Source: Bacteroidaceae bacterium (lineage in GTDB: Bacteria > Bacteroidota > Bacteroidia > Bacteroidales > Bacteroidaceae). From it: a stretch of 64,000 nucleotides of DNA. The position numbers were made by a program, and so were the translations under genes. The stretch covers positions 86,088-150,087 of the forward strand of contig JAFUYT010000032.1 of NCBI GenBank assembly GCA_017470425.1, in the 5' to 3' direction. How positions within the stretch are numbered: position 1 is the stretch's first letter; each line of letters opens with the position of its first letter. Below are positions 48,495 to 58,100 of the stretch, one piece after another. The notes beneath the pieces are model-generated. The model saw only the letters and a program-made list of their open reading frames with translations. It did no database searches and was not told the origin of the DNA.

Positions 48495-50300
48495 ATGGTC
48501 AAAGACATCCAGTTGCGCGTCGTGCCACAGGTGGCAGCGAGCGAGACAACCATCAAGGAACAAGTGGTGCGGGAGACGGCGCTCGACGCCCGTCGCATAC
48601 AGGGGCTGCGCGTCGTGCGCCGCAGCATCGATGCCCGTCAGCGTCAGGTGTTCGTCAACCTGACCGTGCGCTGCTGGGTCGATGAGCCGATGGCCGAGGA
48701 GGCTTTCCAGCGCATCGACTATCCCAATGTGGAGGGTCGCCCGCAGGTCATCGTCGTCGGCGCCGGCCCCGGCGGGCTGTTTGCGGCGCTGCGGCTCATC
48801 GAGCTGGGGCTGCGCCCCATCGTCGTGGAGCGCGGCAAGGATGTCCATGAGCGCAAGAAAGACATCGCCCGCATCTCGCGTGACCACCTCGTCGATCCCG
48901 AGAGCAACTACAGCTTCGGCGAGGGTGGTGCCGGTGCCTACTCCGACGGCAAGCTCTACACGCGCTCCAAGAAACGCGGTTCGGTGGAGAAGATCCTCAA
49001 CGTCTTCTGCCAGCATGGCGCGCAGACCAGCATCCTCGCCGACGCACACCCCCACATCGGCACCGACCGCCTGCCCCGTGTCATCGAGAACATCCGCCAG
49101 ACAATCCTCCGTTGCGGCGGCGAGGTTCACTTCCAGACGCGCATGACCGACCTCCTCATCGAAGGGAATAAGGTCATCGGCTGTGTCTGCTCAACTGTCA
49201 ACTCTCAACTGCCAACTCTCAACTCTCAACTCGAGCTCCGCGGCCCCGTCATCCTCGCCACCGGCCACTCCGCCCGCGACGTCTATCGCCTGCTGGCCGC
49301 CCGCGGCATCGACATCGAGGCCAAGGGCATCGCCGTGGGCGTTCGCTTGGAGCACCCCTCGGAGCTCATCGACCAGATCCAGTACCACAGCCGTGCCGGT
49401 CGCGGACGGTGGCTGCCCGCCGCTGAGTACAGCTATGTCCAGCAATGCGGTGGCCGCGGCGTCTATTCCTTCTGTATGTGCCCCGGCGGCTTCGTCGTGC
49501 CCGCAGCCACAGGCCCCGAGCAAGTCGTCGTCAACGGCATGAGCCCCAGTCACCGCAACGGCCGCTGGAGCAATTCCGGAATGGTGGTGGAGTTACGCCC
49601 AGAGGATATCAGGCCCCTCTCTAACTCCCCCCGTGGGGGGGAGGACTTCCTGTCCTTTGGAGGAAAAGATGACACGGCTATGCGGCTCTCCCCCCCACGG
49701 GGGGAGGACTTCCTGTCCTCTGGAGGAAAAGATGACACGGCTATGCGGCTCTCCCCCCCACGGGGGGGGGACTTCCTGTCCTTTGGAGGAAAAGATGACA
49801 CGGCTATGCGGCTCTCCCCCCCACGGGGGGAGCGGGGAGAGGGGCCTTTGTCGATGCTCAACTTCCAGGAGCACCTGGAGCACCTCGCCTGGCAGCAGGG
49901 CGGTCGCCGACAGACGGCCCCAGCGCAACGCATGACCGACTTCGTGAACGGTCGCCTCTCCTATGACCTCCCCGAGAGCAGCTATGCCCCCGGCCTCGTC
50001 TCTTCGCCCCTCCATTTCTGGATGCCCCCGTTCATCGTCGAGCGCCTTCAGGAAGGCTTCCGCGCCTTCGGCCGTAAGAGCCACGGCTTCCTCACCCGCG
50101 AGGCCATCCTCATCGGCGTGGAGACCCGCACCTCAGCCCCCGTGCGCATCCTCCGCGACAACGACACTCTCCACCACATCCGCCTGGAAGGCCTCTATCC
50201 CTGTGGCGAAGGAGCTGGCTATGCCGGTGGCATCGTCAGTGCCGCCATCGACGGCGAGCGTTGCGCCGAAGCCGCAGCAGCACATCTGGTTCATCCTTGA
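48495..50300 (+). CDS. FAD-dependent oxidoreductase (COG2509 type) with in-frame repeat insertions
   Basis: A 601-residue NAD(P)/FAD-dependent dehydrogenase of the uncharacterised COG2509 family. An N-terminal ferredoxin-fold-like domain (1-80) is followed by the FAD Rossmann motif VVGAGPGGLFAALRLIE (about 87-103), FGEGGAGAYSDGKLYTR, ILATGHSARDVYRLL and the C-terminal GEGAGYAGGIVSAAIDG. The reaction is unknown. Two kinds of foreign sequence are fused in frame: NSQLPTLNSQL (about 235-246), which is translated family C filler, and residues about 372-453, a 21-residue tandem repeat (DFLSFGGKDDTAMRLSPPRG) encoded by a 63-nt unit. Without them the length would match the usual 510-540. Confidence 0.85.
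   Translation: MVKDIQLRVVPQVAASETTIKEQVVRETALDARRIQGLRVVRRSIDARQRQVFVNLTVRCWVDEPMAEEAFQRIDYPNVEGRPQVIVVGAGPGGLFAALRLIELGLRPIVVERGKDVHERKKDIARISRDHLVDPESNYSFGEGGAGAYSDGKLYTRSKKRGSVEKILNVFCQHGAQTSILADAHPHIGTDRLPRVIENIRQTILRCGGEVHFQTRMTDLLIEGNKVIGCVCSTVNSQLPTLNSQLELRGPVILATGHSARDVYRLLAARGIDIEAKGIAVGVRLEHPSELIDQIQYHSRAGRGRWLPAAEYSYVQQCGGRGVYSFCMCPGGFVVPAATGPEQVVVNGMSPSHRNGRWSNSGMVVELRPEDIRPLSNSPRGGEDFLSFGGKDDTAMRLSPPRGEDFLSSGGKDDTAMRLSPPRGGDFLSFGGKDDTAMRLSPPRGERGEGPLSMLNFQEHLEHLAWQQGGRRQTAPAQRMTDFVNGRLSYDLPESSYAPGLVSSPLHFWMPPFIVERLQEGFRAFGRKSHGFLTREAILIGVETRTSAPVRILRDNDTLHHIRLEGLYPCGEGAGYAGGIVSAAIDGERCAEAAAAHLVHP
49616..49850 (+). repeat. 63-nt tandem repeat within the FAD oxidoreductase gene
   Basis: The word ACTTCCTGTCC recurs at 49645, 49708 and 49771, an exact 63-nt (21-codon) period, with units joined by family A palindromes (CTCCCCCCCACGGGGGG). 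A partial unit closes the array near 49840. Because the period is a multiple of three, copy-number changes keep the frame. Confidence 0.9.
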
Positions 50301-50415
50301 TAAATGATAACGAGCTTATTTCTCTACGGCGACCTCTATGTGGCCGATGAGTTCCTGAGAGAGAAAAAGTTGTTATGAACGTAAGACATAATTGGCAAAT
50401 TAATGGATAGTATAC

Positions 50416-50994
50416 ATGCACATGAATAGCAATCTGAAAAACAAACTGGATCGGGAAGCCCGCTACCTGCATATCGCCATCCCATACGACAAGGATGACG
50501 AGCTGATAACCTTTGACGACGGTGTGATGACCGAACTGGAATGTGACGAGGAGTTCGTTCCACCCATGCTCAACGCCGAGGACCAGATGTTGGAGTTCCT
50601 CATTGACCTGAAAGAGCGTAAGGCCGTTAGCTGGAACTATGAATACGGCTATCTCCGCCTATGGGCTAAGGTCTGCGATGCCGGAACCTACACACTAATG
50701 GACGCTGAGGAGAAACCTCTCTGCCAGATATGCGGCTATGTGCCCAACAAGCTGATTCCTCCCTTCGAAAAAGGCTTTGGCGATTATATCGAACTAGCCA
50801 TCAATGCCGATGGCACAGTAAATGATTGGCCCGCCACTCCTGACTTCTCCGAGTTCATAGAAGAAGGCCAAGCGCCACAGCCTGTCAAGACTAACAAATG
50901 GCATCGCGCCGAGGAAGCCCTTTGGCGAGTCAAGGGCTTACACTTGAACAAGGAAGAAACCGCCTGGCTGATAGCACAATTACAGTCTGTATAG
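50416..50994 (+). CDS. Hypothetical acidic protein
   Basis: I do not recognise this 192-residue protein. It is acidic, has no signal peptide or membrane segment, and contains aromatic-rich strands (SWNYEYGYLRLWAKVCDAG) and a C-terminal helical part (WHRAEEALWRVKGLHLNKEE). The start may be the ATG at 50416 or the in-frame ATG at 50422. It is the first gene after the composition change that marks the accessory island. It is transcribed in the same direction as the following RhuM-type gene but separated from it by 127 nt and a promoter. A stress, immunity or DNA-related role would be a guess. Confidence 0.6.
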   Translation: MHMNSNLKNKLDREARYLHIAIPYDKDDELITFDDGVMTELECDEEFVPPMLNAEDQMLEFLIDLKERKAVSWNYEYGYLRLWAKVCDAGTYTLMDAEEKPLCQICGYVPNKLIPPFEKGFGDYIELAINADGTVNDWPATPDFSEFIEEGQAPQPVKTNKWHRAEEALWRVKGLHLNKEETAWLIAQLQSV

Positions 50995-51059
50995 TAGGCC
51001 ATGTCATTTCCAAAAGCTAATTGTAATCCTTATTTATTGCTACTTTTATATCAAACATT

Positions 51060-51090
51060 TTTGCCGTTTGCCATAAAATGACTAACTTTG
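51060..51090 (+). promoter_or_regulatory. Promoter of the RhuM-like gene
   Basis: TTTG (51060-51063) and TAACTTTG (51083-51090) are 19 nt apart, a textbook Bacteroidota promoter, 31 nt before the ATG at 51122. Confidence 0.75.
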
Positions 51091-51121
51091 TGGCCAATAT
51101 TACTCACGAACATAAGGCAAC

Positions 51122-51964
51122 ATGAAGAAAGAATATATGCAGGAGAATGAAATTGTTCTCTATCAGCCAAACGACGCTATACACCTGGAGGTAAGAATGG
51201 CAGACGAATCTGTGTGGTTGACACAACCACAGATCGCACTCCTTTTTGGCGTTCAACGTCCAGCCATAACCAAACACCTGCGTAACATTTTTAAGTCTGG
51301 AGAACTTGAGGAGTCGTCAGTTAGTTCCATTTTGGAACATACTGCCACAGACGGCAAGGTTTATCAGACCCAATTCTACAACCTTGATGCAATCCTATCT
51401 GTTGGCTACCGAGTGAACAGCATCAATGCCACCATGTTCCGCAAATGGGCCAACAGTGTGCTAAAGGAATACCTGTTGAAGGGCTATTCCATCAACCAGC
51501 GGTTTGAACGGCTGGAGCAGCGAGTGAGTAGGGCGGAGGAGAAAATTGATTTCTTTGTGCGCACTTCGTTGCCTCCCGTAGAGGGTGTATTCTTCGACGG
51601 TCAAATATACGATGCATACGAACTGGTCAGCAGACTTGTTAAAAGTGCAAGAAGCAGAATCATCCTTATTGACAATTATATTGACGAGAGTGTGCTAACG
51701 CTGCTTGACAAGCGTAAAGATGATGTGTCGGCTAAAATCTATACACAGCAGGCGAATCCCCAGCTACAGCTTGATATTCAGCGGCACGACAGCCAGTATG
51801 CTCCCATCCCTATTCATCTCCTTACCCGCTCTCACGACCGCTTCCTGCTCATCGATGATGACGTCTACCATATCGGTGCCAGCATCAAAGACCTTGGCAA
51901 GCGTTGGTTCGCCATCATGAAGATGCAGGAGACGCAAGCAGATGAGATCATAGCACATTTGTAG
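51122..51964 (+). CDS. RhuM-family protein with C-terminal PLD-like domain
   Basis: A 280-residue protein. The N-terminal half (residues 1-130) is the RhuM family domain: SVWLTQPQIALLFGVQRPAI (a helix-turn-helix-like segment), HLRNIFKSGELEESSV, FYNLDAILSVGYRVNS and FRKWANSVLKEYLLKGY. The second half (about 150-280) resembles a phospholipase D-like fold with SARSRIILIDNYIDESVL and the HKD-like motif HDRFLLIDDDVYHIGAS, in which the usual lysine is arginine. RhuM-type genes are common beside restriction and defence loci in Bacteroidota; their function is unknown. It has its own promoter and precedes brxP by 173 nt, so it may be a regulator or accessory of the BREX locus. Confidence 0.75.
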   Translation: MKKEYMQENEIVLYQPNDAIHLEVRMADESVWLTQPQIALLFGVQRPAITKHLRNIFKSGELEESSVSSILEHTATDGKVYQTQFYNLDAILSVGYRVNSINATMFRKWANSVLKEYLLKGYSINQRFERLEQRVSRAEEKIDFFVRTSLPPVEGVFFDGQIYDAYELVSRLVKSARSRIILIDNYIDESVLTLLDKRKDDVSAKIYTQQANPQLQLDIQRHDSQYAPIPIHLLTRSHDRFLLIDDDVYHIGASIKDLGKRWFAIMKMQETQADEIIAHL

Positions 51965-52103
51965 CAAACGCCTGCCAGCTTAGCCATCGTTAATATGATA
52001 CTTAGCTGCTGTAAACATAGTCTTTGCAAAAGCGGAGCTATTCATTTTCGCTTCGTTTAGAGTTTTTTGCACAGAAAGGGTGCGCGTTCTCATGGAAAAT
52101 GTG

Positions 52104-52111
52104 TAACTTTG
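52104..52111 (+). promoter_or_regulatory. -7 promoter element of the BREX locus
   Basis: TAACTTTG, 26 nt before the brxP ATG at 52138. This is the only good promoter element found between here and the end of the window, so the BREX genes probably form one operon. Confidence 0.55.
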
Positions 52112-52137
52112 CAAGCAAAATTGCACGAAACAGATTT

Positions 52138-54663
52138 ATGTATAAGATAACGTGGGACAAAGAGACGGGCGGAGTGCTGTTGCACTCTAGAATTGTAGAA
52201 GGCACGCTTGGTGTGTCTCCTCGTCCTGTGTTCTTCGAAGAACTTGACTTGCTCAAGCTGAACGAACTTGGCTGGGAATACCCTCACTCAATAGAGCCTC
52301 TTTTATGGGCAGTCAACAAGCAGTATTGGTATCAAGGTGAACTGATGTTTGAGGCCAAGGGGGCCAATATCTATGATGCAGCAACGATAGTGTTCCAACC
52401 AGGGAGGGAGAAGATGACGCTGAAGCCGGTGAACGTAGGGAAGATGCTGGCAAAGAACCACGACTTCATGTTCTTGTTGGAGAGTGAGGCTATTGAGTTT
52501 ATCCGTGAGACATTCAGTCAATATGCAGGAGCAAGGAAGAGTGTGGAACGTGTTGCAGCCAACCAGATGGACTTTGAAGCTTTGGCCAAGCGCATGGAGA
52601 AGAAGACCAAGCAGAAGATGGCCATCGTGAAGGAGGACTGCGACAGCTTTGAGATTATGCCACTCGATGCGGCTGAGGAGCAGGGAAAGAAGGTGTTCCA
52701 TACCACAAAGATTGACCGCTTTCTTGCATCGTTCTCTGGTGGTAAAGATTCCCAGGTAGTCCTTGACCTCTGTACGCGGGCAATACCCAGTACCGAGTTT
52801 GAAGTCATCTATAGTGATACAGGCTATGAGTTGCCCCCTTCTTTGCTGCTATATGAGCAGGTGCAAGAGCATTACCACAAGCTGTTTCCAGACTTGAAAT
52901 TCTCTATGGCTCGCAATCATGAGAGTGTATTGAACTATTGGGACAAGATAGGAACGCCAAGCGATACTCATAGGTGGTGCTGTTCCGTTATGAAGACAGG
53001 ACCTCTTTACCGTTCCTTAAAACTTAATGGAAGCAACAAACAAGCCAGAGTCCTTACATTTGATGGAATAAGATCAGAAGAAAGTACCAGGCGTTCTAAT
53101 TACAATAGGATTGGTAAAGGGGTAAAACATGACACGGTAATAAATGCTAGTCCTATTTTGAGTTGGTCTTCTGTCGAAATTTTCTTTTATCTGTGGCAAT
53201 ACGACCTTCCTATAAATCCTGCTTATCGATGTGGTATGACAAGAGTTGGATGCCTTATTTGTCCATTTTCTTCTGAATGGAACGACATGATATCAAGTCG
53301 AAAATACGCTGAACAGCTAAGTCCATTTCTTTCACGGATTGAGGCTATCACTAGGAAATCTGGCGTAAAGGACGTAGATGTTTATATCAAAGAAGGAAAC
53401 TGGAAACGCAGGGCTGGTGGACGTGGAATGGACTTTCCTTCGTCACTAGTGATAGAAGCAAACAAGCCTCATCTCAAAATGACCATTCATAACCCGCAGG
53501 TCAAATTACCTACATGGCTCAATGCTGTAGGCAAATATACAGTCTTCAGCAATGACGATGGAAGTATGTCTGGAGAACTGAAGTACAATGACAAAATGAT
53601 TCCTTTTACTATCACAAACAAGGAAGGTGGCGTTTTCTCTGTTGTATTTGAGAACACATACTCAGACCCTGTTCTCCAAGGGCTTATCAAGCGAGTCTTT
53701 TACAAGGCAACATATTGTATTCATTGTGGTGTGTGCGAAGTCGAATGTCCAACTGGGGCACTTGTAATATCTCCCCAAACTGCTCATATAGACAAAAGTA
53801 AATGCATAAGTTGTAATAAGTGCCTGAACTTTCATGATTTTGGCTGTATATCTGCAGCCTCTTTGGCGGTGACAGGTACTAAAAAAGATCATAAAATGAA
53901 ACTCATCAGTTATAACAATTTTGGAATGAACGAAGGTTGGGTTGAAGTTTACTTTTCTGACCCTGATGCCTTTTTCAACGAAAACCTTGCTGGCTTGAAC
54001 GTTAATGAGCAGATGCCTAGCTTTGCAAAGTGGCTTCATCAGGCAGGAATAATAAGTGACACTAAGGGTAAACAAATAACGCCACTAGGTAGCTTCCTTG
54101 CAGAAACTTATATGGATAACCCAGACTTGGTCTGGCAAATTATCTGGATCAACCTGTCATACAACTCCCCCATTGCAGCCTGGTATAATATTGGGGTTGA
54201 ATGGGGTAAGTTTATCACTCAACAAGAAATGGAGGAACTCGTTTTAAGCGACTATAGCGATAATAGCAAAACAACTGTCCATAATGTTGTCTATGCCTTT
54301 GTCAGGACTTTGAAAGAGAGTCCTCTTGGAGAGATGGGTCTTTTTAGTTCTGTCACTAAGAATGAATTTCAGAAAAAAGGCTTCGATACTATTGAACGAG
54401 AAGCTCTTGCTTACTCTTTATATAAATACTCTGAAGCCAAAGGTGTCCGATCACTTAGGATTTCAGATTTGTTCAGTCCGGAGAACAACTTAGGTGCATT
54501 CCGTGAATTTGGAATAGCCAAGAGTAACATTGAGAAACTTCTTCGGTCACTTAACAGTGATGCGAACCGTGTGTTGATAGCAGAATTAAATATGGGACTT
54601 GAGAGCATAACCTTACGTGAGGATTTGGATTCCATAAGTTGCCTGAAAACTCTTATTGGCTAA
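52138..54663 (+). CDS. brxP: BrxP: PAPS reductase/ferredoxin/DUF4007-like protein of BREX type 4
   Basis: An 841-residue multidomain protein. After an N-terminal region (1-195) comes a PAPS-reductase/PP-loop ATP pyrophosphatase domain with SGGKDSQVVLD (about 200-210), THRWCCSVMKTGPL (about 276-290), DGIRSEESTRR, and CLICPFSSEWND (about 371-382), the cysteine pattern of DndC-like sulphur enzymes. A 2x[4Fe-4S] ferredoxin domain follows (CIHCGVCEVECPTGALV and CISCNKC, about 525-570). The C-terminal 270 residues look like DUF4007, the domain found in SspB of phosphorothioation systems; this last match is from memory of the family. The start at 52138 follows the promoter; the in-frame extension upstream would precede it. 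BrxP is the hallmark of type 4 BREX. Confidence 0.85.
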   Translation: MYKITWDKETGGVLLHSRIVEGTLGVSPRPVFFEELDLLKLNELGWEYPHSIEPLLWAVNKQYWYQGELMFEAKGANIYDAATIVFQPGREKMTLKPVNVGKMLAKNHDFMFLLESEAIEFIRETFSQYAGARKSVERVAANQMDFEALAKRMEKKTKQKMAIVKEDCDSFEIMPLDAAEEQGKKVFHTTKIDRFLASFSGGKDSQVVLDLCTRAIPSTEFEVIYSDTGYELPPSLLLYEQVQEHYHKLFPDLKFSMARNHESVLNYWDKIGTPSDTHRWCCSVMKTGPLYRSLKLNGSNKQARVLTFDGIRSEESTRRSNYNRIGKGVKHDTVINASPILSWSSVEIFFYLWQYDLPINPAYRCGMTRVGCLICPFSSEWNDMISSRKYAEQLSPFLSRIEAITRKSGVKDVDVYIKEGNWKRRAGGRGMDFPSSLVIEANKPHLKMTIHNPQVKLPTWLNAVGKYTVFSNDDGSMSGELKYNDKMIPFTITNKEGGVFSVVFENTYSDPVLQGLIKRVFYKATYCIHCGVCEVECPTGALVISPQTAHIDKSKCISCNKCLNFHDFGCISAASLAVTGTKKDHKMKLISYNNFGMNEGWVEVYFSDPDAFFNENLAGLNVNEQMPSFAKWLHQAGIISDTKGKQITPLGSFLAETYMDNPDLVWQIIWINLSYNSPIAAWYNIGVEWGKFITQQEMEELVLSDYSDNSKTTVHNVVYAFVRTLKESPLGEMGLFSSVTKNEFQKKGFDTIEREALAYSLYKYSEAKGVRSLRISDLFSPENNLGAFREFGIAKSNIEKLLRSLNSDANRVLIAELNMGLESITLREDLDSISCLKTLIG

Positions 54664-55115
54664 TGAGTCTAAAAGTCGCATATTATCGAGGTGTCCTACT
54701 CGAAACTCATCGTGGAAATGGTCGTGGTATCGTTTCTAATGCCAAGCCGTATTTGCTTTTGTCCATTATACGCCTAATTGAACAAGGAGATATAATTGGT
54801 AACAGGATATTGTTTGATAATAATGCACTCTCAGAGACATACAATTCAGTGTCAAAACTATATGAGCCAGATAAGGCTGTAACGCCAATATCCAAGCCTT
54901 TTTTCCATCTCAATAGAGAGCCCTTCTACTATTTGAAATGGAAGTCAGCTACAAAAATCCCCCAACAGGCGATAACTCCTTCTGCAAAATTCCTCCGTGA
55001 AAACGTTGAATATGCCTGTCTTGATGATGCACTTTGGGAGCTGCTTCAAGATCCAGAGACGAGAAACGAATTGAGGGATGCTATCATCCAGCATTTCATA
55101 ACACCGAGAACGTAA
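54663..55115 (+). CDS. Small protein like the N-terminal domain of phosphorothioate-dependent HNH endonucleases
   Basis: A 150-residue protein whose start overlaps the brxP stop (TAATG), so it is translationally coupled to BrxP. The pattern AKPYLLLSIIRLIEQGDIIGN (quoted in parts: AKPYLLLSIIRLIE and QGDIIGN, about residues 25-45) followed by FHLNREPFYYLKW (about 88-100) and ACLDDALWELLQDPETRNEL (about 122-141) resembles the region preceding the HNH domain in putative restriction endonucleases of the ScoMcrA/SprMcrA type, where a domain recognises phosphorothioated DNA. No HNH motif is present. It is not among the four defining genes of type 4 BREX. Recognition of sulphur-modified DNA is a hypothesis; the resemblance is by eye only. 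Confidence 0.45.
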   Translation: MSLKVAYYRGVLLETHRGNGRGIVSNAKPYLLLSIIRLIEQGDIIGNRILFDNNALSETYNSVSKLYEPDKAVTPISKPFFHLNREPFYYLKWKSATKIPQQAITPSAKFLRENVEYACLDDALWELLQDPETRNELRDAIIQHFITPRT

Positions 55116-55140
55116 AAATAGAAATAAAAAACCAATAGCT

Positions 55141-58100
55141 ATGCCTTACAGCAAAATAGTGACGCTGCGAAATATGCGTCCAGCATACAATATCAAAGAA
55201 GAGAGTCAGGGAGAATGGAAATCGTTCATCGCCAATGACCAGTTCAACGACATATTGATGAAAACCATCCGTGCTGTACGCAACAATGATGCCGACACGC
55301 ACAAGTCGATATGGATAGCTGGAACTTACGGCACGGGAAAGTCTCATGCTGGAGCTGTGATTCAGCATTTGCTTTGCGACCCTGTGGATGACATCCGTGA
55401 GTATGTTGAGGAAGAATATCAGAAGTCTAAGTACGACATTCTGCGTGACTCGTTGTTGCAACTTCGCAAAACCAAACGGCTCTTTCCTGTGAATATGTAT
55501 GGCCAGCAAAGCATTGCACACGAGGAAGACCTGTCACTACAGCTGCAAAGGGAAATCAAGCGCAGTCTGGTAGCTGCAGGCATAGACATCACCGTGCAGA
55601 CCGACTTTGATATGTACGTGCAGCACATAGAGAGTCAGCCGCAGTTCTGGCAGAGCCTGATAGCACAGAATGCACAATTGGAGAGTGTTGCTCCGGATGT
55701 CAACAAACTGAAGCAGAGACTGACGGCAGCAGATACAGACGTGCTGGACTATGTACGTCAGGCTCTGCGTAAAGGAGGTTATGATATTCGCCTTCAGAGC
55801 AACAACCTGAAGCAATGGATATTTGAAGTGCAAGATGCGGTTCGCGAAAAAACTGACTACAATGGTCTGTTGATTATATGGGATGAATTTACAGAGGTAA
55901 TGACATCCGTCATCGGTACGCGTCTATTGGTGCAACTTCAGGAAATATCTGAGGCGATGATGAACGATGAGAATGACTCCTACTTCCTGTTTATCTCTCA
56001 TCCGTCAGCCCTGAACTCATTGAAAGAGGAAGAGCGTGAGAAGACCAAAGGCCGCTATCACTATGTTATATATAACATGGAGCCCGTCTCGGCTTTCAAG
56101 ATCATGTCGAAGAAGTTCAAGATAGTGGACTACACGCTCTATATGATGCGACAGGATCGTTTCTTTGGCATCCATCCAGAACTGCTCGATTTGTTCAGTA
56201 CGACAAGTGCTGATACAGAGCAGACCAAAGAGAATATCAAGAACCTCTTCCCCTTGCATCCCTGTACAGCCAACCTCGCTACCTACTACGCACGTGAGGC
56301 CGGTTCCAGCAGTCGAAGTGTATTTGAGTTTATCGCCAGCGACTCAGTCAGGAACTTTTTGGATGACGAAGAAGCCTACAACCAAGACAGAACCATTACG
56401 GCAGACTATCTGTGGGACTACGTGCAGGAGTATTTCGAGAGTGACGCTGCGAAGTTTGGAGCGGTAACAGAACGCTATAACAGCCATCACCTGTCTGTCG
56501 AGAGCCAAGGTGAGAACTATCTGAAAGTATTCAAAGGCATACTATTGCTGAATGCATTGAACAACATTGCCAATAGCGACACCGTGACTCCAAGCACGGA
56601 AAACATAGAGAACCTCTTCTTAGGCACAGAGGTTGAAGGCCAGTTGGAAGAGATACTCGACTTCTTCAACGACAAAAGCATCATCCAACGGCAGCCCAAT
56701 GGTAACTTCTCCATCCTCTTTACCGCTCTGCCAGGTGATGAGATTCAGAAAATCAAGGAGCAACTGAAAGCTTCCAGTTTCCTCTATACCGACCAAGTCA
56801 TCAAGTTTGGCACTACGGCTGAGAACATCTTCATGAGGAACTTCTCACAAGTGGCTCGTCCGTTCAGCTTCCAGTTCTTCAGCATCCAAGGCAACGAATA
56901 CACGCTGATGAACCGCATAGAAAATGCCAAGCGGATGGCACAGCCCTACGAAACCTTTATGGCCATTATGGTTGGACGCGACACTCAGGAGTTGATACAA
57001 CTGAAAGACATCGCAGAAAGGAATAGTGCTGATGAGCGCTATCAGTCAATAGCCTTTGTAGTTATGGAAACCGCAATGGGAACGAAAGAGTATGAGCGCT
57101 TCATAGAGTACCAGGCGAATGCACAGGTTGCCCAGAGCCATAGCCTGCCCCAGCAGCACCAGACCTACACCAAGCAAGCATCGGAAATGATACAACAATG
57201 GGTGAACAGTATGCGAGGCAAAAATGTGACGTTCTACCTGAACGGCGAGAGTATGACTATCGTAGGCAGCAAGATGACGAGCACCATCAATGCAGCCATT
57301 GCTCCTGCCATATTCACTTCTGGTCCGGAGTCATTGGAGTCTATCAGAACCAAAAGCAGCACCACCTATTGGAAGAAAGCATCTGTGAAGGCAACGGTGG
57401 ATGCCGTACTGAACTACAATACAAAACAGGACATACTGGACCGTTGTGGCGGTCCGGCCCGCCATGTGGAGTTCCTGTTGCAAGACAGCGTGGACGACAA
57501 CCTGCAATGGAAAGACACCGTCTCGCCCAAGCATCCGCTGAAGTTGGTATGCGACTACGTAGACGAGTGGCTTAGCGGACGACATACCAGCAAGAACCAG
57601 AGTTTCAATCTGGGCGAGAAACTGATTGGACTGACAGAACCACCATTTGGACTATTCCAGAGCTATGCGCCTATGGCAATGGTGGCATTTGCCATGAGGA
57701 AATACGTCAATATCATTTTCGATACCAATGGCAAACAACGTACCGCCCAACATTTGGTGGATGACGTAGTGGAACTGTTCAAAGCATGGGAGAGCGGCAA
57801 GAACAGCAATAAGCTGAACTTCATTTTCGAGAGTAAAGAGGCAGGCCGCGTGAGCAAGAGCCTCATCAGGATGTTCGGACTCAATAAGTTGAAAGGCTAT
57901 TCCGACATCAGTAGTCTGAAAGATGCCCGTTGGGCAGTACTCCACGTTTATTCGAAAGAGAAGGGTTACCCCCTGTGGTCGCTGAAATATACAGAAGACT
58001 GCACAGGCGACATGAAGGAGTTTATCGACAACCTGATGAAGGTGGTGACAGATCCTGAGAGCATGAAGAATCCTCGCTTGCTGGAGGCCACCATCAACGG

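Noticed and set aside
50304-50378. 24-codon frame (starting MITSLFLYGDLYVADEF) after the FAD gene
   Set aside because: Too short, no match to a known family, no promoter; could be a remnant of a lost gene at the island edge but cannot be supported.
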